From assembly GCA_024279425.1 (NCBI GenBank), contig JAJRRO010000020.1, positions 124,001 to 188,000 of the forward strand: a stretch of DNA of 64,000 nt, given 5' to 3'. This DNA is from Bacteroidota bacterium. GTDB lineage: Bacteria; Bacteroidota; Bacteroidia; Flavobacteriales; Flavobacteriaceae. Under the pieces are notes generated by a model. The model worked only from the letters and a program-made list of their open reading frames with translations, was not told where the DNA came from and did not search any database. Positions 18,437 to 26,050 of the stretch are shown piece by piece (positions within the stretch are counted from its first letter, which is position 1; each line of letters opens with the position of its first letter). The position numbers and the translations under genes were made by a program.

Positions 18437-19693
18437 ATGAAAGATTATCACATTTCAAGGCATAATTCTTTTTATACCATTGGCCTTAATTACAAGAAGG
18501 CCGATGCACACATTCGTGGCCATTTCAGCTTGAGTGAGGCCGCCATGGAAAATTTATTGGTCCAGGCCAAAGCCATTGGTATTGATGGGCTATTGGCCAC
18601 CTCTACCTGTAACCGGACCGAATTGCACGGTTTTGCACAACATCCTTTTCAGCTCATCAAACTTTTGTGCGACAACACCCAGGGTACTGTGGAAGAATTT
18701 CAAGATGTTGCCTACGTATATAAAAACAACGATGCCATTTCTCATTTGTTCCGTGTAGGTACGGGGCTCGATAGTCAGATTTTGGGTGATTTTGAAATCA
18801 TAAGCCAATTGCGGCAAAGCTTCAATCGCTCCAAAAAACACGGTATTGCCAACCCCTTTATCGAACGTTTGTGTAATTCTGTGATCCAGGCCAGCAAGCG
18901 TATAAAAAACGAAACTGAGATTTCATCGGGTGCCACTTCCGTCTCCTTTGCCTCTGTCCAATACATCCTGAAAAATGTCAAGGACATTTCCGATAAGAAC
19001 ATTTTGCTCTTTGGCACAGGGAAAATTGGGCGCAACACCTGTGAAAATCTCATTAAGCATACCCAAAATTCGCATATTACCTTAATCAACCGAACCAAGG
19101 ACAAAGCGGAAAAAATCGCGGGCAAATTCAATTTGGTTGTAAAGGACTATGGTGACCTGCAGACCGAGATTCGAAATTCTGATATCCTGGTCGTTGCAAC
19201 GGGTGCCCAATCGCCCACCATTTCCAAGGAAATCCTGTATCCCAAAAAGCCCTTGTTGATCTTGGACCTCTCCATCCCCAAAAATGTGTCCGATGATGTC
19301 TCGGAAATCGAAAACGTGACTTTAATCCATTTGGACCATCTTTCACAGATGACGGATGAGACCTTGGAACGCCGGAAACAATTTATCCCACAGGCAGAGC
19401 GTATTATTGAGGAGGTGAAGCGAGATTTTATCCAATGGTTGGAAACCCGAAAATTTGCTCCGGTTATCAAGGCATTAAAAGAAAAATTGAATACGATGAA
19501 GGAGGAGGAGTTGGATTACCAATCCAAAAAAATATCCGATTTCAACTCACAACAAGCGGATGTCATTTCGGAACGAATCATTCAAAAAATTACCAAACAA
19601 TTCGCCAATCACCTTAAGGATGCCAATGGCGATGCAGACGAAAGTCTGGCGCTAATTCAAAAAGTTTTTCAGTTAGAATTAAATTCCCAATGA
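18437..19693 (+). CDS. hemA: Glutamyl-tRNA reductase
   Basis: From ATG 18437 the product is 418 residues, starting MKDYHISRHNSFYTIGLNYKKAD. An in-frame ATG at 18395 adds 14 unconserved residues and contains a -7-like box, so it is less likely. Hallmarks: TSTCNRTELHGF with the catalytic Cys, GTGLDSQILGDFEI, VIQASKRIKNET, and the NADPH-binding LLFGTGKIGRNTCENL. The enzyme reduces glutamyl-tRNA(Glu) to glutamate-1-semialdehyde, the first committed step of the C5 heme pathway, in the cytoplasm. It heads the operon; its stop overlaps the start of hemCD by 4 bp (ATGA). The glutamate-1-semialdehyde aminomutase gene is not in the window. Confidence 0.96.
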   Translation: MKDYHISRHNSFYTIGLNYKKADAHIRGHFSLSEAAMENLLVQAKAIGIDGLLATSTCNRTELHGFAQHPFQLIKLLCDNTQGTVEEFQDVAYVYKNNDAISHLFRVGTGLDSQILGDFEIISQLRQSFNRSKKHGIANPFIERLCNSVIQASKRIKNETEISSGATSVSFASVQYILKNVKDISDKNILLFGTGKIGRNTCENLIKHTQNSHITLINRTKDKAEKIAGKFNLVVKDYGDLQTEIRNSDILVVATGAQSPTISKEILYPKKPLLILDLSIPKNVSDDVSEIENVTLIHLDHLSQMTDETLERRKQFIPQAERIIEEVKRDFIQWLETRKFAPVIKALKEKLNTMKEEELDYQSKKISDFNSQQADVISERIIQKITKQFANHLKDANGDADESLALIQKVFQLELNSQ

Positions 19694-21276
19694 GCAAGAT
19701 TATTAGAATAGGCACCCGCGATAGCGAACTAGCGTTATGGCAGGCGAATACCGTTAAGAACAAACTGGAAGCTCTGGGATTCGAAACCACTTTGGTTCCG
19801 GTAAAATCGACAGGAGATTTGGTTTTGGACAAACCGCTGTACGAGCTTGGAATCACAGGGATTTTTACCAAGACCCTGGATGTGGCCATGTTACGTGGTG
19901 ATATCGATATTGCTGTCCACTCAATGAAAGATGTACCTACCGCATTGCCTAAAGGTATTGTACAGGCAGCCGTTCTGGAACGTGCCAATTACCTTGATAT
20001 TCTAGCATTTAATGATAATGAGGAGTTTTTGGCAAGTAAGGATGCCGTTATAGCAACAGGTAGTCTAAGAAGAAAAGCGCAATGGTTAAATAGATACCCA
20101 ACGCATACGGTTGTTGACCTCAGGGGAAACATAAACAGTCGTATGCAAAAATTGAAGGACAATGATTGGAACGGGGCTATTTTTGCGGCTGCCGGATTAG
20201 ACCGTATTGGGCTAGAACATGAAAACACCATAGGTCTTACATGGATGGTACCCGCACCTGCCCAAGGCGCTATCGTCATTGCCGCTATGGAAAATGACGA
20301 GTTTGTTCGTGAAGCCTGCAGTAAGCTAAATCATGAGACCACCGAAATTTGCACAAAACTTGAGCGGGAATTTCTTAGATTATTAGAAGGTGGGTGTACA
20401 GCTCCGATCGGGGCTTTAGCCTATATCGACAACAAAGAGGAAATAACCTTGAAAGGGGTTCTGCTTTCTATTGACGGCAAGAAAAAATTGGAGTCTGAGT
20501 TTACTACAGCATTAGGAAAACATCAAAATATAGCGCGTGATTGTGCGAATAGTATTTTAAGCCGTGGTGGCAAGCGTTTGATGGGTGAAATACTGAATGA
20601 AAGCATCCAAACCAACATATTTTCAACAAAAAAACTCACCTCAGAGCAAATACATCTTTTTCAAGATGGACTCAAAGTGGAATCAGAGGATTTCATCAAA
20701 ACAAATCCGACACGGATTTCCAAAAGCATCCTAAAGTCTGAAATCCAGAATGTGGTCATCACCAGCAAGAATGCCGTTGAAGCCCTGTTGACCAATGTTA
20801 GTGCTGATGAACTACGTTTCAAAAATATCTATTGTGTTGGAAGGCGGACCAAACGTTTGATAGAAAACCGAATCGGTAAAGTGAAGCATTCCGAAAACAA
20901 TGCAAAAAAATTAGCAGACCATTTAGTAGAGTATTTGGAAGGCACAGAAGTAACGTATTTCTGCAGCAACCTAAGAATGGATGACCTTCCCAAAATATTG
21001 GAGGCGAATAAAATTACGGTTAACGAAATTGAAGCCTATAGAACCAAACACTCACCGGTAAAAGTGGATGAAAGTGTTGAAGGTGTACTGTTTTTTAGCC
21101 CATCTACGGTTGATAGCTATCTACAATCCAACAGGGCCAACAAAATTGCCTATTGCATTGGTGAAAGCACGGCAAAAACAGCAAAAAAACACTTTGAAGA
21201 TGTTAGGGTCGCAAAAATGCCCCTTGTTGAAAGTGTTATCGATTTGGTAAATCTGAATTATAATAAAAAGACCTAA
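19690..21276 (+). CDS. hemC/hemD: Fused hydroxymethylbilane synthase / uroporphyrinogen-III synthase
   Basis: A 528-residue two-domain enzyme. Residues 1-~300 are HemC: IIRIGTRDSELALWQAN, VHSMKDVPTALP, DLRGNINSRMQKL, APAQGAIVI, and LEGGCTAPIGALAY with the Cys that carries the dipyrromethane cofactor. Residues ~315-528 are HemD-like: NVVITSKNAVEALL, NIYCVGRRTKRLIE, VTYFCSNLRMDDLP, GVLFFSPSTVDSYL, IAYCIGESTAKTAKK. Together they turn four porphobilinogen molecules into uroporphyrinogen III in the cytoplasm; fusion may pass the unstable hydroxymethylbilane on directly. HemC-HemD fusions are known in Bacteroidota. It overlaps hemA by 4 bp and is followed by a REP-like palindrome before hemE. Confidence 0.94.
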   Translation: MSKIIRIGTRDSELALWQANTVKNKLEALGFETTLVPVKSTGDLVLDKPLYELGITGIFTKTLDVAMLRGDIDIAVHSMKDVPTALPKGIVQAAVLERANYLDILAFNDNEEFLASKDAVIATGSLRRKAQWLNRYPTHTVVDLRGNINSRMQKLKDNDWNGAIFAAAGLDRIGLEHENTIGLTWMVPAPAQGAIVIAAMENDEFVREACSKLNHETTEICTKLEREFLRLLEGGCTAPIGALAYIDNKEEITLKGVLLSIDGKKKLESEFTTALGKHQNIARDCANSILSRGGKRLMGEILNESIQTNIFSTKKLTSEQIHLFQDGLKVESEDFIKTNPTRISKSILKSEIQNVVITSKNAVEALLTNVSADELRFKNIYCVGRRTKRLIENRIGKVKHSENNAKKLADHLVEYLEGTEVTYFCSNLRMDDLPKILEANKITVNEIEAYRTKHSPVKVDESVEGVLFFSPSTVDSYLQSNRANKIAYCIGESTAKTAKKHFEDVRVAKMPLVESVIDLVNLNYNKKT

Positions 21277-21308
21277 GACCTGCCAAGTTTTGAAAACCTG
21301 ACAAGTCT
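21276..21308. repeat. REP-like palindrome R1 (hemCD-hemE gap)
   Basis: A 33-bp near-palindrome related to the consensus of arm AGACCTGTCAGGTTTT, a central G, and the inverted arm. This copy has three changes (CCAAG and CAAGT in the arms). It could form a hairpin in the operon mRNA. It has no following T-run, so it is not a typical terminator. Confidence 0.8.
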
Positions 21309-21326
21309 AACTTACGCCATGTGACT

Positions 21327-22352
21327 ATGATTAAAAATGACCTTTTCCTAAGAGCCCTAAAAGGTGAAACTGTTGAGCGACCCCCCGTATGGATGATGCG
21401 ACAGGCCGGAAGATACTTGCCCGAATTTATGGAAATTCGCAAGAAATATGACTTCTTTACACGTTGCCAAACACCCGAACTGGCCTCCGAGATAACGGTA
21501 CAACCCATTCGTAGGTATGGTATGGATGCTGCCATTTTATTCAGTGATATTTTGGTCATTCCCCAGGCAATGAACATCGAAGTGCAGATGAAGCCCAACT
21601 TTGGTCCCTATCTGCCCAATCCTATTCAGACCCAAAAGGCCGTGGACAATGTAGTGGTTCCTGATGTACATGCCGAACTGGATTATGTGATGCAAGCCAT
21701 CAAAATGACAAAAGAGAAATTGAACGATGAGATTCCCTTAATCGGCTTTGCCGGTTCGCCTTGGACCATTTTGTGCTATTGCGTACAAGGACAAGGCAGT
21801 AAAACTTTTGATAAGGCAAAGGAATTCTGTTTTACCCAACCCGTTGCGGCCCATCAATTATTACAGAAAATCACGGATACGACCATTGCCTATTTAAAGG
21901 CAAAAGCAAAAGCGGGAGTGAATGCCGTCCAGGTTTTTGATTCTTGGGGTGGAATGCTATCCCCAACCGATTATCAGGAATTTTCTTGGAAGTACATACA
22001 ACAAATCATTGATGCCTTAAAAGAGGAAGCCCCAGTTATCGTATTTGGCAAAGGATGCTGGTTTGCCTTACAGGAAATGGCACAATCCGGTGCTGCTGCC
22101 CTAGGCGTAGATTGGACCTGCTCGGCCCGAAATGCAAGATACTTGACGGGTGGGAATATTACCTTGCAGGGGAATTTTGACCCTGCTCGATTGTTGTCCC
22201 CACCTGCGGATATCAAGAAAATGGTCACCCAAATGATCAATGAATTTGGGAAGGACAAATATGTGGTGAATCTTGGACATGGTATCTTGCCCAATATTCC
22301 CTTGGAGAATGCCAAGGCCTTTATAGAAGCTGTAAAAGAATATAAGGCATGA
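21327..22352 (+). CDS. hemE: Uroporphyrinogen decarboxylase
   Basis: With the ATG at 21327 the product is 341 residues, starting [18 protein letters not shown] two codons earlier (21321) is also in frame but less likely. Hallmarks: [36 protein letters not shown] with the key Asp, [24 protein letters not shown], and [15 protein letters not shown]. It removes four acetate carboxyls from uroporphyrinogen III to give coproporphyrinogen III, in the cytoplasm. Length and motifs are normal. A REP-like palindrome separates it from hemCD; its stop overlaps the next start by 4 bp (ATGA). Confidence 0.96.
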   Translation: MIKNDLFLRALKGETVERPPVWMMRQAGRYLPEFMEIRKKYDFFTRCQTPELASEITVQPIRRYGMDAAILFSDILVIPQAMNIEVQMKPNFGPYLPNPIQTQKAVDNVVVPDVHAELDYVMQAIKMTKEKLNDEIPLIGFAGSPWTILCYCVQGQGSKTFDKAKEFCFTQPVAAHQLLQKITDTTIAYLKAKAKAGVNAVQVFDSWGGMLSPTDYQEFSWKYIQQIIDALKEEAPVIVFGKGCWFALQEMAQSGAAALGVDWTCSARNARYLTGGNITLQGNFDPARLLSPPADIKKMVTQMINEFGKDKYVVNLGHGILPNIPLENAKAFIEAVKEYKA

Positions 22353-22837
22353 ATCTTCTAAAGGCTTTCAGAAGATTGAAACCAATCGGTATATGGAAGC
22401 TTTTAAAATTATGTTTAGCCCATATATTGTTTGTGGCCCCTACGATAAGGGCAACTCAAAAATGTATGCAGGTCTCCACAGAACATTACCAAAGAAAACA
22501 CTATTTGAATGGTAGGGCCAATGCTTTTAGACATGCCCTATGGACCTACTTGATTGCCAAATATTGTACCAAGTGGTCCAAAAATCCAGATGACGCATTG
22601 CTTTGGACAAAAAACATTACCGATTGGCATGAATTTGCATTCTCGAACGGAGCGTTGGCCCAAAAGATGGATTTTCATAACAATGGGATTGGGCATACTC
22701 TTTTTATGAACTATGAAAATGAGTCCGTTTTGGAAGTCATTGAGATATTAATGGCCAAAACGAAAGAGTCGCTTTTCATCGATTTAAGTACCGACCTTAA
22801 ATCGATAAGCAATAAGTTGGTTCATATTGAAGAATAG
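22349..22837 (+). CDS. Conserved protein with [12 protein letters not shown] motif (DUF6973-like)
   Basis: A 162-residue protein translationally coupled to hemE (4-bp overlap). The centre holds [20 protein letters not shown] and [24 protein letters not shown] (given in pieces). Similar His/Asn-rich proteins of unknown function are common in Flavobacteriaceae, and I believe they fall under DUF6973. There is a hydrophobic segment at residues ~18-33, so membrane association is possible. The conserved R-NAFRHA-W and D-HN-G residues suggest a metal-dependent or hydrolytic site, which is inference only. Its coupling to hemE suggests a heme-related job, but no direct evidence exists. Confidence 0.72.
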   Translation: MNLLKAFRRLKPIGIWKLLKLCLAHILFVAPTIRATQKCMQVSTEHYQRKHYLNGRANAFRHALWTYLIAKYCTKWSKNPDDALLWTKNITDWHEFAFSNGALAQKMDFHNNGIGHTLFMNYENESVLEVIEILMAKTKESLFIDLSTDLKSISNKLVHIEE

Positions 22838-22838
22838 T

Positions 22839-22871
22839 AGACCTGTCAGGTTTTGAAAACCTGACAGGTCT
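22839..22871. repeat. REP-like palindrome R2
   Basis: A perfect copy: two 16-bp arms (AGACCTGTCAGGTTTT and its complement) around a central G. It begins two bases after the stop of the DUF6973-like gene and lies 17 bp before the GNAT start. Confidence 0.9.
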
Positions 22872-22887
22872 AAATCTCATATCTAAA

Positions 22888-23436
22888 ATGATAGAAGTGA
22901 TTATAGATTTTGACAACTACTTTATAGAACCCATTGCCGAGAAAGACGCCTGGAGGCTTTGCGATTTTATCGTTTCAAATGCCGATAGGTTAAAACGCTA
23001 TTTTCCTAAAACATTGGAACAAAACCTAAACCCAGATCTATCGCGGTATTTTGTAACGAAGAAGGCAAGACAATACCATGCAAAGGAGGAGTTCTTATTC
23101 AAACTAAAGGAAAAGCAAAGCAGAACAATTATTGGCCTTGTCTATATCAAAGATCTCGATTGGAACAAAAAGCAAGGGGAAATGGCATATTGCATCGGTT
23201 ATCAATTTGAGGGAATGGGTTGGATGACCCAATCGGTCAAAGCACTCTCGAAGTACGCTTTTGACACTTTAGGACTCATAACATTGCAAATTATTGTACA
23301 TCACACGAATCTAGGGAGTACCACAGTCGCTAAAAAATGTGGCTATATTTGGAAGCGCCTACTGAAAGCCGAACATACTCCACCGAATGAAGCGGCTTTG
23401 GATATGGAATTATATGAATTATCGAAACGGCCATAG
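22888..23436 (+). CDS. GNAT-family N-acetyltransferase (RimJ/RimL type)
   Basis: A 182-residue cytoplasmic enzyme of the GNAT fold. Visible blocks: YFIEPIAEKDAWRLCDFI near the start, RTIIGLVYIKDLDW, GEMAYCIGYQFEGMGWMTQSVKAL (acetyl-CoA-binding region), ITLQIIVHHTNLGSTTVAKKCGY, all typical of RimJ/RimL-like ribosomal-protein or small-molecule acetyltransferases. The substrate is not predictable. It is flanked on both sides by perfect REP-like palindromes. The 3' palindrome starts just before its stop codon region, so the stop lies at the edge of the repeat. Confidence 0.88.
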   Translation: MIEVIIDFDNYFIEPIAEKDAWRLCDFIVSNADRLKRYFPKTLEQNLNPDLSRYFVTKKARQYHAKEEFLFKLKEKQSRTIIGLVYIKDLDWNKKQGEMAYCIGYQFEGMGWMTQSVKALSKYAFDTLGLITLQIIVHHTNLGSTTVAKKCGYIWKRLLKAEHTPPNEAALDMELYELSKRP

Positions 23437-23467
23437 ACCTGTCAGGTTTTGAAAACCTGACAGGTCT
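23435..23467. repeat. REP-like palindrome R3, upstream of the transposase-hemF gene
   Basis: A perfect 33-bp copy (16-bp arms plus central G), 35 bp upstream of the start of the Y1 transposase-HemF gene. It is in the position expected for the 5' flanking REP of a RAYT gene. The stop codon of the GNAT gene (TAG) overlaps its first bases. Confidence 0.9.
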
Positions 23468-23501
23468 AGTTCAAACAACAGGTCTAATTCAATACAAAAA
23501 G

Positions 23502-25028
23502 ATGACACTAGCGGCACTGGAAAAAGACCATTATTACCATATTTATAATAGAGGTATAAATAGTAATCCCATTTTTAAAAATGATGAAAACAAACAGTAT
23601 TTTTTAAAACTTGTGGATAAATACTTATCCACTAAAGCTGTTATTTTGGTCTATTGCCTTATGGACAATCACTATCACATGGTGATAAGGGTTATTTCCG
23701 ATGAAAAGTCAACCACCCAGGCATTTTCCAATCTTTTCAACGCCTATGCCAAAGCTTTTAACAAGCAAGAAGATAGAACAGGTGGGTTATTTGAACGGCC
23801 TTTCAAAAGGAAGCAAATCAAAGATGAAACTTATTTAAAAAATTTGATAGTTTACATTCATACGAATCCAGAAAATCATGGAATAACCAACGATTTTAGT
23901 ACTTTTCAATTTTCTTCGTATTCCTATTTTCAAACAGGAATTGAATTAAACCGAGTGCAAATAGAAAAAGAAGAAGTTTTATCTCTCTTCGAAGATTTTA
24001 AAAATATGGATTACGTTCACAAATCGAACATTGGTTCCGAAAACAAATCACAAGACTTAGGCTTGTCAGGTTTTGAAAATCAGATAGGTAAGGACAGAAA
24101 AAAATCTGTGCCATTTGATAATCAAATCAAGGACCGATTCTATTCTTACATTCAAAAACTACAGGATACCATCACATCTAGACTCGAGGAGGTTGATGGA
24201 AAGGCCAAATTTCGTCAAGACCTCTGGGAACGCCCTGAAGGCGGTGGCGGCCGTACAAGGGTGATTGAAAACGGAAACGTCTTTGAAAAAGGCGGAGTAA
24301 ACATATCCGCTGTACATGGAGCACTTCCAGAAAGTATGCAAAACTATTTTGGAGTTGCAGATGCCGACTTCTTTGCGTGCGGATTAAGCCTTGTACTCCA
24401 CCCCAAGAGTCCAATGGTGCCTACAGTACATGCCAATTGGCGGTATTTTGAGATGCATGATAAATCCGGGGCGATTGTTGACCAATGGTTTGGCGGCGGA
24501 CAAGACCTTACGCCCTATTATTTGTTTGATGAGGATGCTTCTCATTTCCATAACACTTGCAAAAAAGCCTGTGACCAGTACGACCCTGAATTTTATCCCA
24601 ATTACAAAAAGAAGTGCGACGATTATTTCTGGAATTCCCATCGCAATGAGGCCAGGGGTGTCGGCGGACTCTTTTTTGACTATTGCAAAGCAACTGATAA
24701 AATGAAAATGCAAGATTGGTATAATTTCGTGACCGAAGTTGGCAATAGCTTTTTGGATACGTATATACCAATCGTTCTAAAAAGAAAAGGTCTTGAGTAC
24801 TCTCAAAAACAAAGGGATTGGCAAGAAATTAGACGGGGAAGGTATGTAGAATTCAATTTGGTACATGACAAAGGTACTTTGTTCGGATTACGAACCAATG
24901 GGCGTATAGAAAGCATCCTAATGAGTCTACCGCCACACGTACAATGGCATTATGACCATCATCCCGAAAAGGGCAGTGAGGAGGAACAATTGATAAAAGT
25001 GCTTAAAAAACCCAAATCGTGGGTTTAA
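23502..25028 (+). CDS. hemF: REP-associated Y1 transposase fused in frame to coproporphyrinogen III oxidase (HemF)
   Basis: A 508-residue uninterrupted frame with two unrelated parts. Residues 1-~165 form a Y1/HUH transposase of the RAYT type: HYYHIYNRGINS, MDNHYHMVIRV with the HUH pair HYH, NAYAKAFNK with the likely nucleophilic Tyr, RTGGLFERPFKRK, LIVYIHTNPENHG. Residues ~209-508 form complete oxygen-dependent coproporphyrinogen III oxidase: ERPEGGGGRTRVIENG, HPKSPMVPTVHANWRYFE, WFGGGQDLTPYYLF, HRNEARGVGGLFFD, RRGRYVEFNLVHDKGT. HemF makes protoporphyrinogen IX. The usual HemF start Met is Ile (ATC) at residue 209. The only near alternative is an in-frame GTG at 24108, giving VPFDNQIKDRF. 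The linker includes a decayed REP palindrome. The gene could be made as a fusion, or HemF could be made from the GTG. Confidence 0.9.
   Translation: MTLAALEKDHYYHIYNRGINSNPIFKNDENKQYFLKLVDKYLSTKAVILVYCLMDNHYHMVIRVISDEKSTTQAFSNLFNAYAKAFNKQEDRTGGLFERPFKRKQIKDETYLKNLIVYIHTNPENHGITNDFSTFQFSSYSYFQTGIELNRVQIEKEEVLSLFEDFKNMDYVHKSNIGSENKSQDLGLSGFENQIGKDRKKSVPFDNQIKDRFYSYIQKLQDTITSRLEEVDGKAKFRQDLWERPEGGGGRTRVIENGNVFEKGGVNISAVHGALPESMQNYFGVADADFFACGLSLVLHPKSPMVPTVHANWRYFEMHDKSGAIVDQWFGGGQDLTPYYLFDEDASHFHNTCKKACDQYDPEFYPNYKKKCDDYFWNSHRNEARGVGGLFFDYCKATDKMKMQDWYNFVTEVGNSFLDTYIPIVLKRKGLEYSQKQRDWQEIRRGRYVEFNLVHDKGTLFGLRTNGRIESILMSLPPHVQWHYDHHPEKGSEEEQLIKVLKKPKSWV
24059..24091. repeat. Decayed REP-like palindrome R4, translated inside the transposase-HemF linker
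   Basis: Aligns to the 33-bp consensus with about seven mismatches; one arm (CTTGTCAGGTTTTG) is nearly intact and the other decayed. It lies in frame in the linker, encoding part of LGLSGFENQIG. It is the 3' flank expected of a RAYT element and implies that former intergenic DNA is now translated. Confidence 0.7.
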
Positions 25029-25135
25029 TAAAATTCAGACCAGACCTGTCAGGTTTTGAAAACCTGACAGGTCTAACTACTCTTATTGCTATGAAACCCT
25101 CACAGAGTAATTTCGTAGACCAAGTCCAAAATAGA
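24951..25135 (+). repeat. Direct repeat copy A: hemF 3' end plus downstream DNA
   Basis: About 185 bp covering the last ~26 hemF codons, palindrome R5 and the start of a 26-codon ORF. It matches 25818-26003 closely, with a few small indels. The two copies bracket the lipoprotein gene at 25175. Confidence 0.8.
25042..25074. repeat. REP-like palindrome R5 (after hemF)
   Basis: A perfect 33-bp copy, 14 bp after the hemF stop. It could form a strong mRNA hairpin at the 3' end of hemF. No T-run follows it. Confidence 0.9.
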
Positions 25136-25171
25136 CATTCTAAAATCGCCAAAAGATTGGGTTTAAGATAA
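25091..25171 (+). CDS. Possible 26-residue basic peptide
   Basis: A small frame from ATG 25091 to TAA 25171, starting MKPSQSNF and ending KIAKRLGLR, with its stop three bases before the lipoprotein ATG. The C-terminus is strongly basic. The duplicated copy near 25959 is cut by a TAG after four codons, so purifying selection is not evident. No family is recognised. Confidence 0.25.
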   Translation: MKPSQSNFVDQVQNRHSKIAKRLGLR

Positions 25172-25174
25172 ATC

Positions 25175-25783
25175 ATGTCAAATAAGAATTACTTTATTGT
25201 CATCTCAATTATTGGCCTCTTCGCACAGATGTCTTGTAAAAAGGCAAAACCGGCAGTGAGCGATTTGGATATTCAATTTACCCAAGACACCTTGGCGGTC
25301 GGTTATACCTATTGGTGGTCGGAATCAGGTCCGTTTACCGGGGAATGTGGCGATACGCTTTCCTTTGTTTTTAGTGGTACCATAACGGATATTCTAGCCC
25401 CAACTGAAGAAGCAGGACCTTTGTACAGCTCTCAAAAAGGCTTTATACTAATAAATCAGGTATTCAAAATAAAGGATATGGGGGCCAATAGCTATACCAA
25501 TCAACAATTCTTTGTTTCAGATTGTTTTAATAGTTTGGAGCTAAAAAAAGAGGATAAGGTTCTCGTCTTCTGCTACGATTATGAAAATGATTATAGTATT
25601 CCTGGAGGCAGCTCAATTTTAAAAATTGATTCCTTGGATGAACCTTTAATAGCATCCACTAAAAAATACATTGACGCTGGGGAAAATGCCTTAGCCATCA
25701 AAGATGATATTCACTTATGGAACGAGTACCGATTAGGGGAAGAATTGGAACGAATCATTCATTGCAAAGAAAGTACTGATTAG
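25175..25783 (+). CDS. Hypothetical lipoprotein within the heme operon
   Basis: A 202-residue protein with a lipoprotein signal (NYFIVISIIGLFAQMSCKK, acceptor Cys at residue 21), so it is anchored in the envelope. The mature part has YTYWWSESGPFTGECGDTLSFVFSGTI (in pieces), a second Cys pair region (FFVSDCFNSLELKKED), and an acidic end with HCKESTD. Paired Cys residues may form disulfides. I do not recognise a family and give no function. It is bracketed by two copies of the hemF tail plus palindrome, which suggests that the segment arrived or was rearranged by recombination between those copies. Confidence 0.75.
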   Translation: MSNKNYFIVISIIGLFAQMSCKKAKPAVSDLDIQFTQDTLAVGYTYWWSESGPFTGECGDTLSFVFSGTITDILAPTEEAGPLYSSQKGFILINQVFKIKDMGANSYTNQQFFVSDCFNSLELKKEDKVLVFCYDYENDYSIPGGSSILKIDSLDEPLIASTKKYIDAGENALAIKDDIHLWNEYRLGEELERIIHCKESTD

Positions 25784-25817
25784 CTCACAAATACTTAAAT
25801 TTGACAGAATTGGGCTA

Positions 25818-26003
25818 TACGACCACCTTCCTGAACAGAACAGTGAGGAGGAACGATTGATAAAAGTGCTTAAAAGTCCAAATCGTGGGTTTAACCTAAA
25901 AATCAGACCAGACCTGTCAGGTTTTGAAAACCTGAAAGGTCTCACTATCTTTATTGTTATGAAACCCGCATAGAGTGATTTGGTCGACCAGTGCAAAATA
26001 ACG
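25818..26003 (+). pseudogene. Second copy of the hemF 3' end and its palindrome (duplication remnant)
   Basis: Reads YDHLPEQNSEEERLIKVLK, matching the HemF C-terminus YDHHPEKGSEEEQLIKVLK, then loses frame by one base at the AAAA/CCC run. The match continues past the hemF stop through palindrome R6 and the following ~60 bp. Divergence of roughly 10-20% between the copies means this is not a recent tandem duplication, or that the copy came from a related strain. Confidence 0.75.
25910..25942. repeat. REP-like palindrome R6
   Basis: A 33-bp copy with one change (GAAAGG for GACAGG in the second arm), part of the duplicated hemF-tail segment and located upstream of phzF. Confidence 0.85.
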
Positions 26004-26050
26004 TGACAAAAGAAAATGATTAAATATCCGATAGTTATAAATATTTAAAC

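Noticed and set aside
22771-22790. TTTTCATCGAT as another regulatory motif copy
   Set aside because: It lies inside the coding sequence of the DUF6973-like gene.
21276-25942. Repeated palindromes as a CRISPR array
   Set aside because: Spacing ranges from about 600 to 1,600 bp with whole genes between; no uniform spacers and no cas genes.
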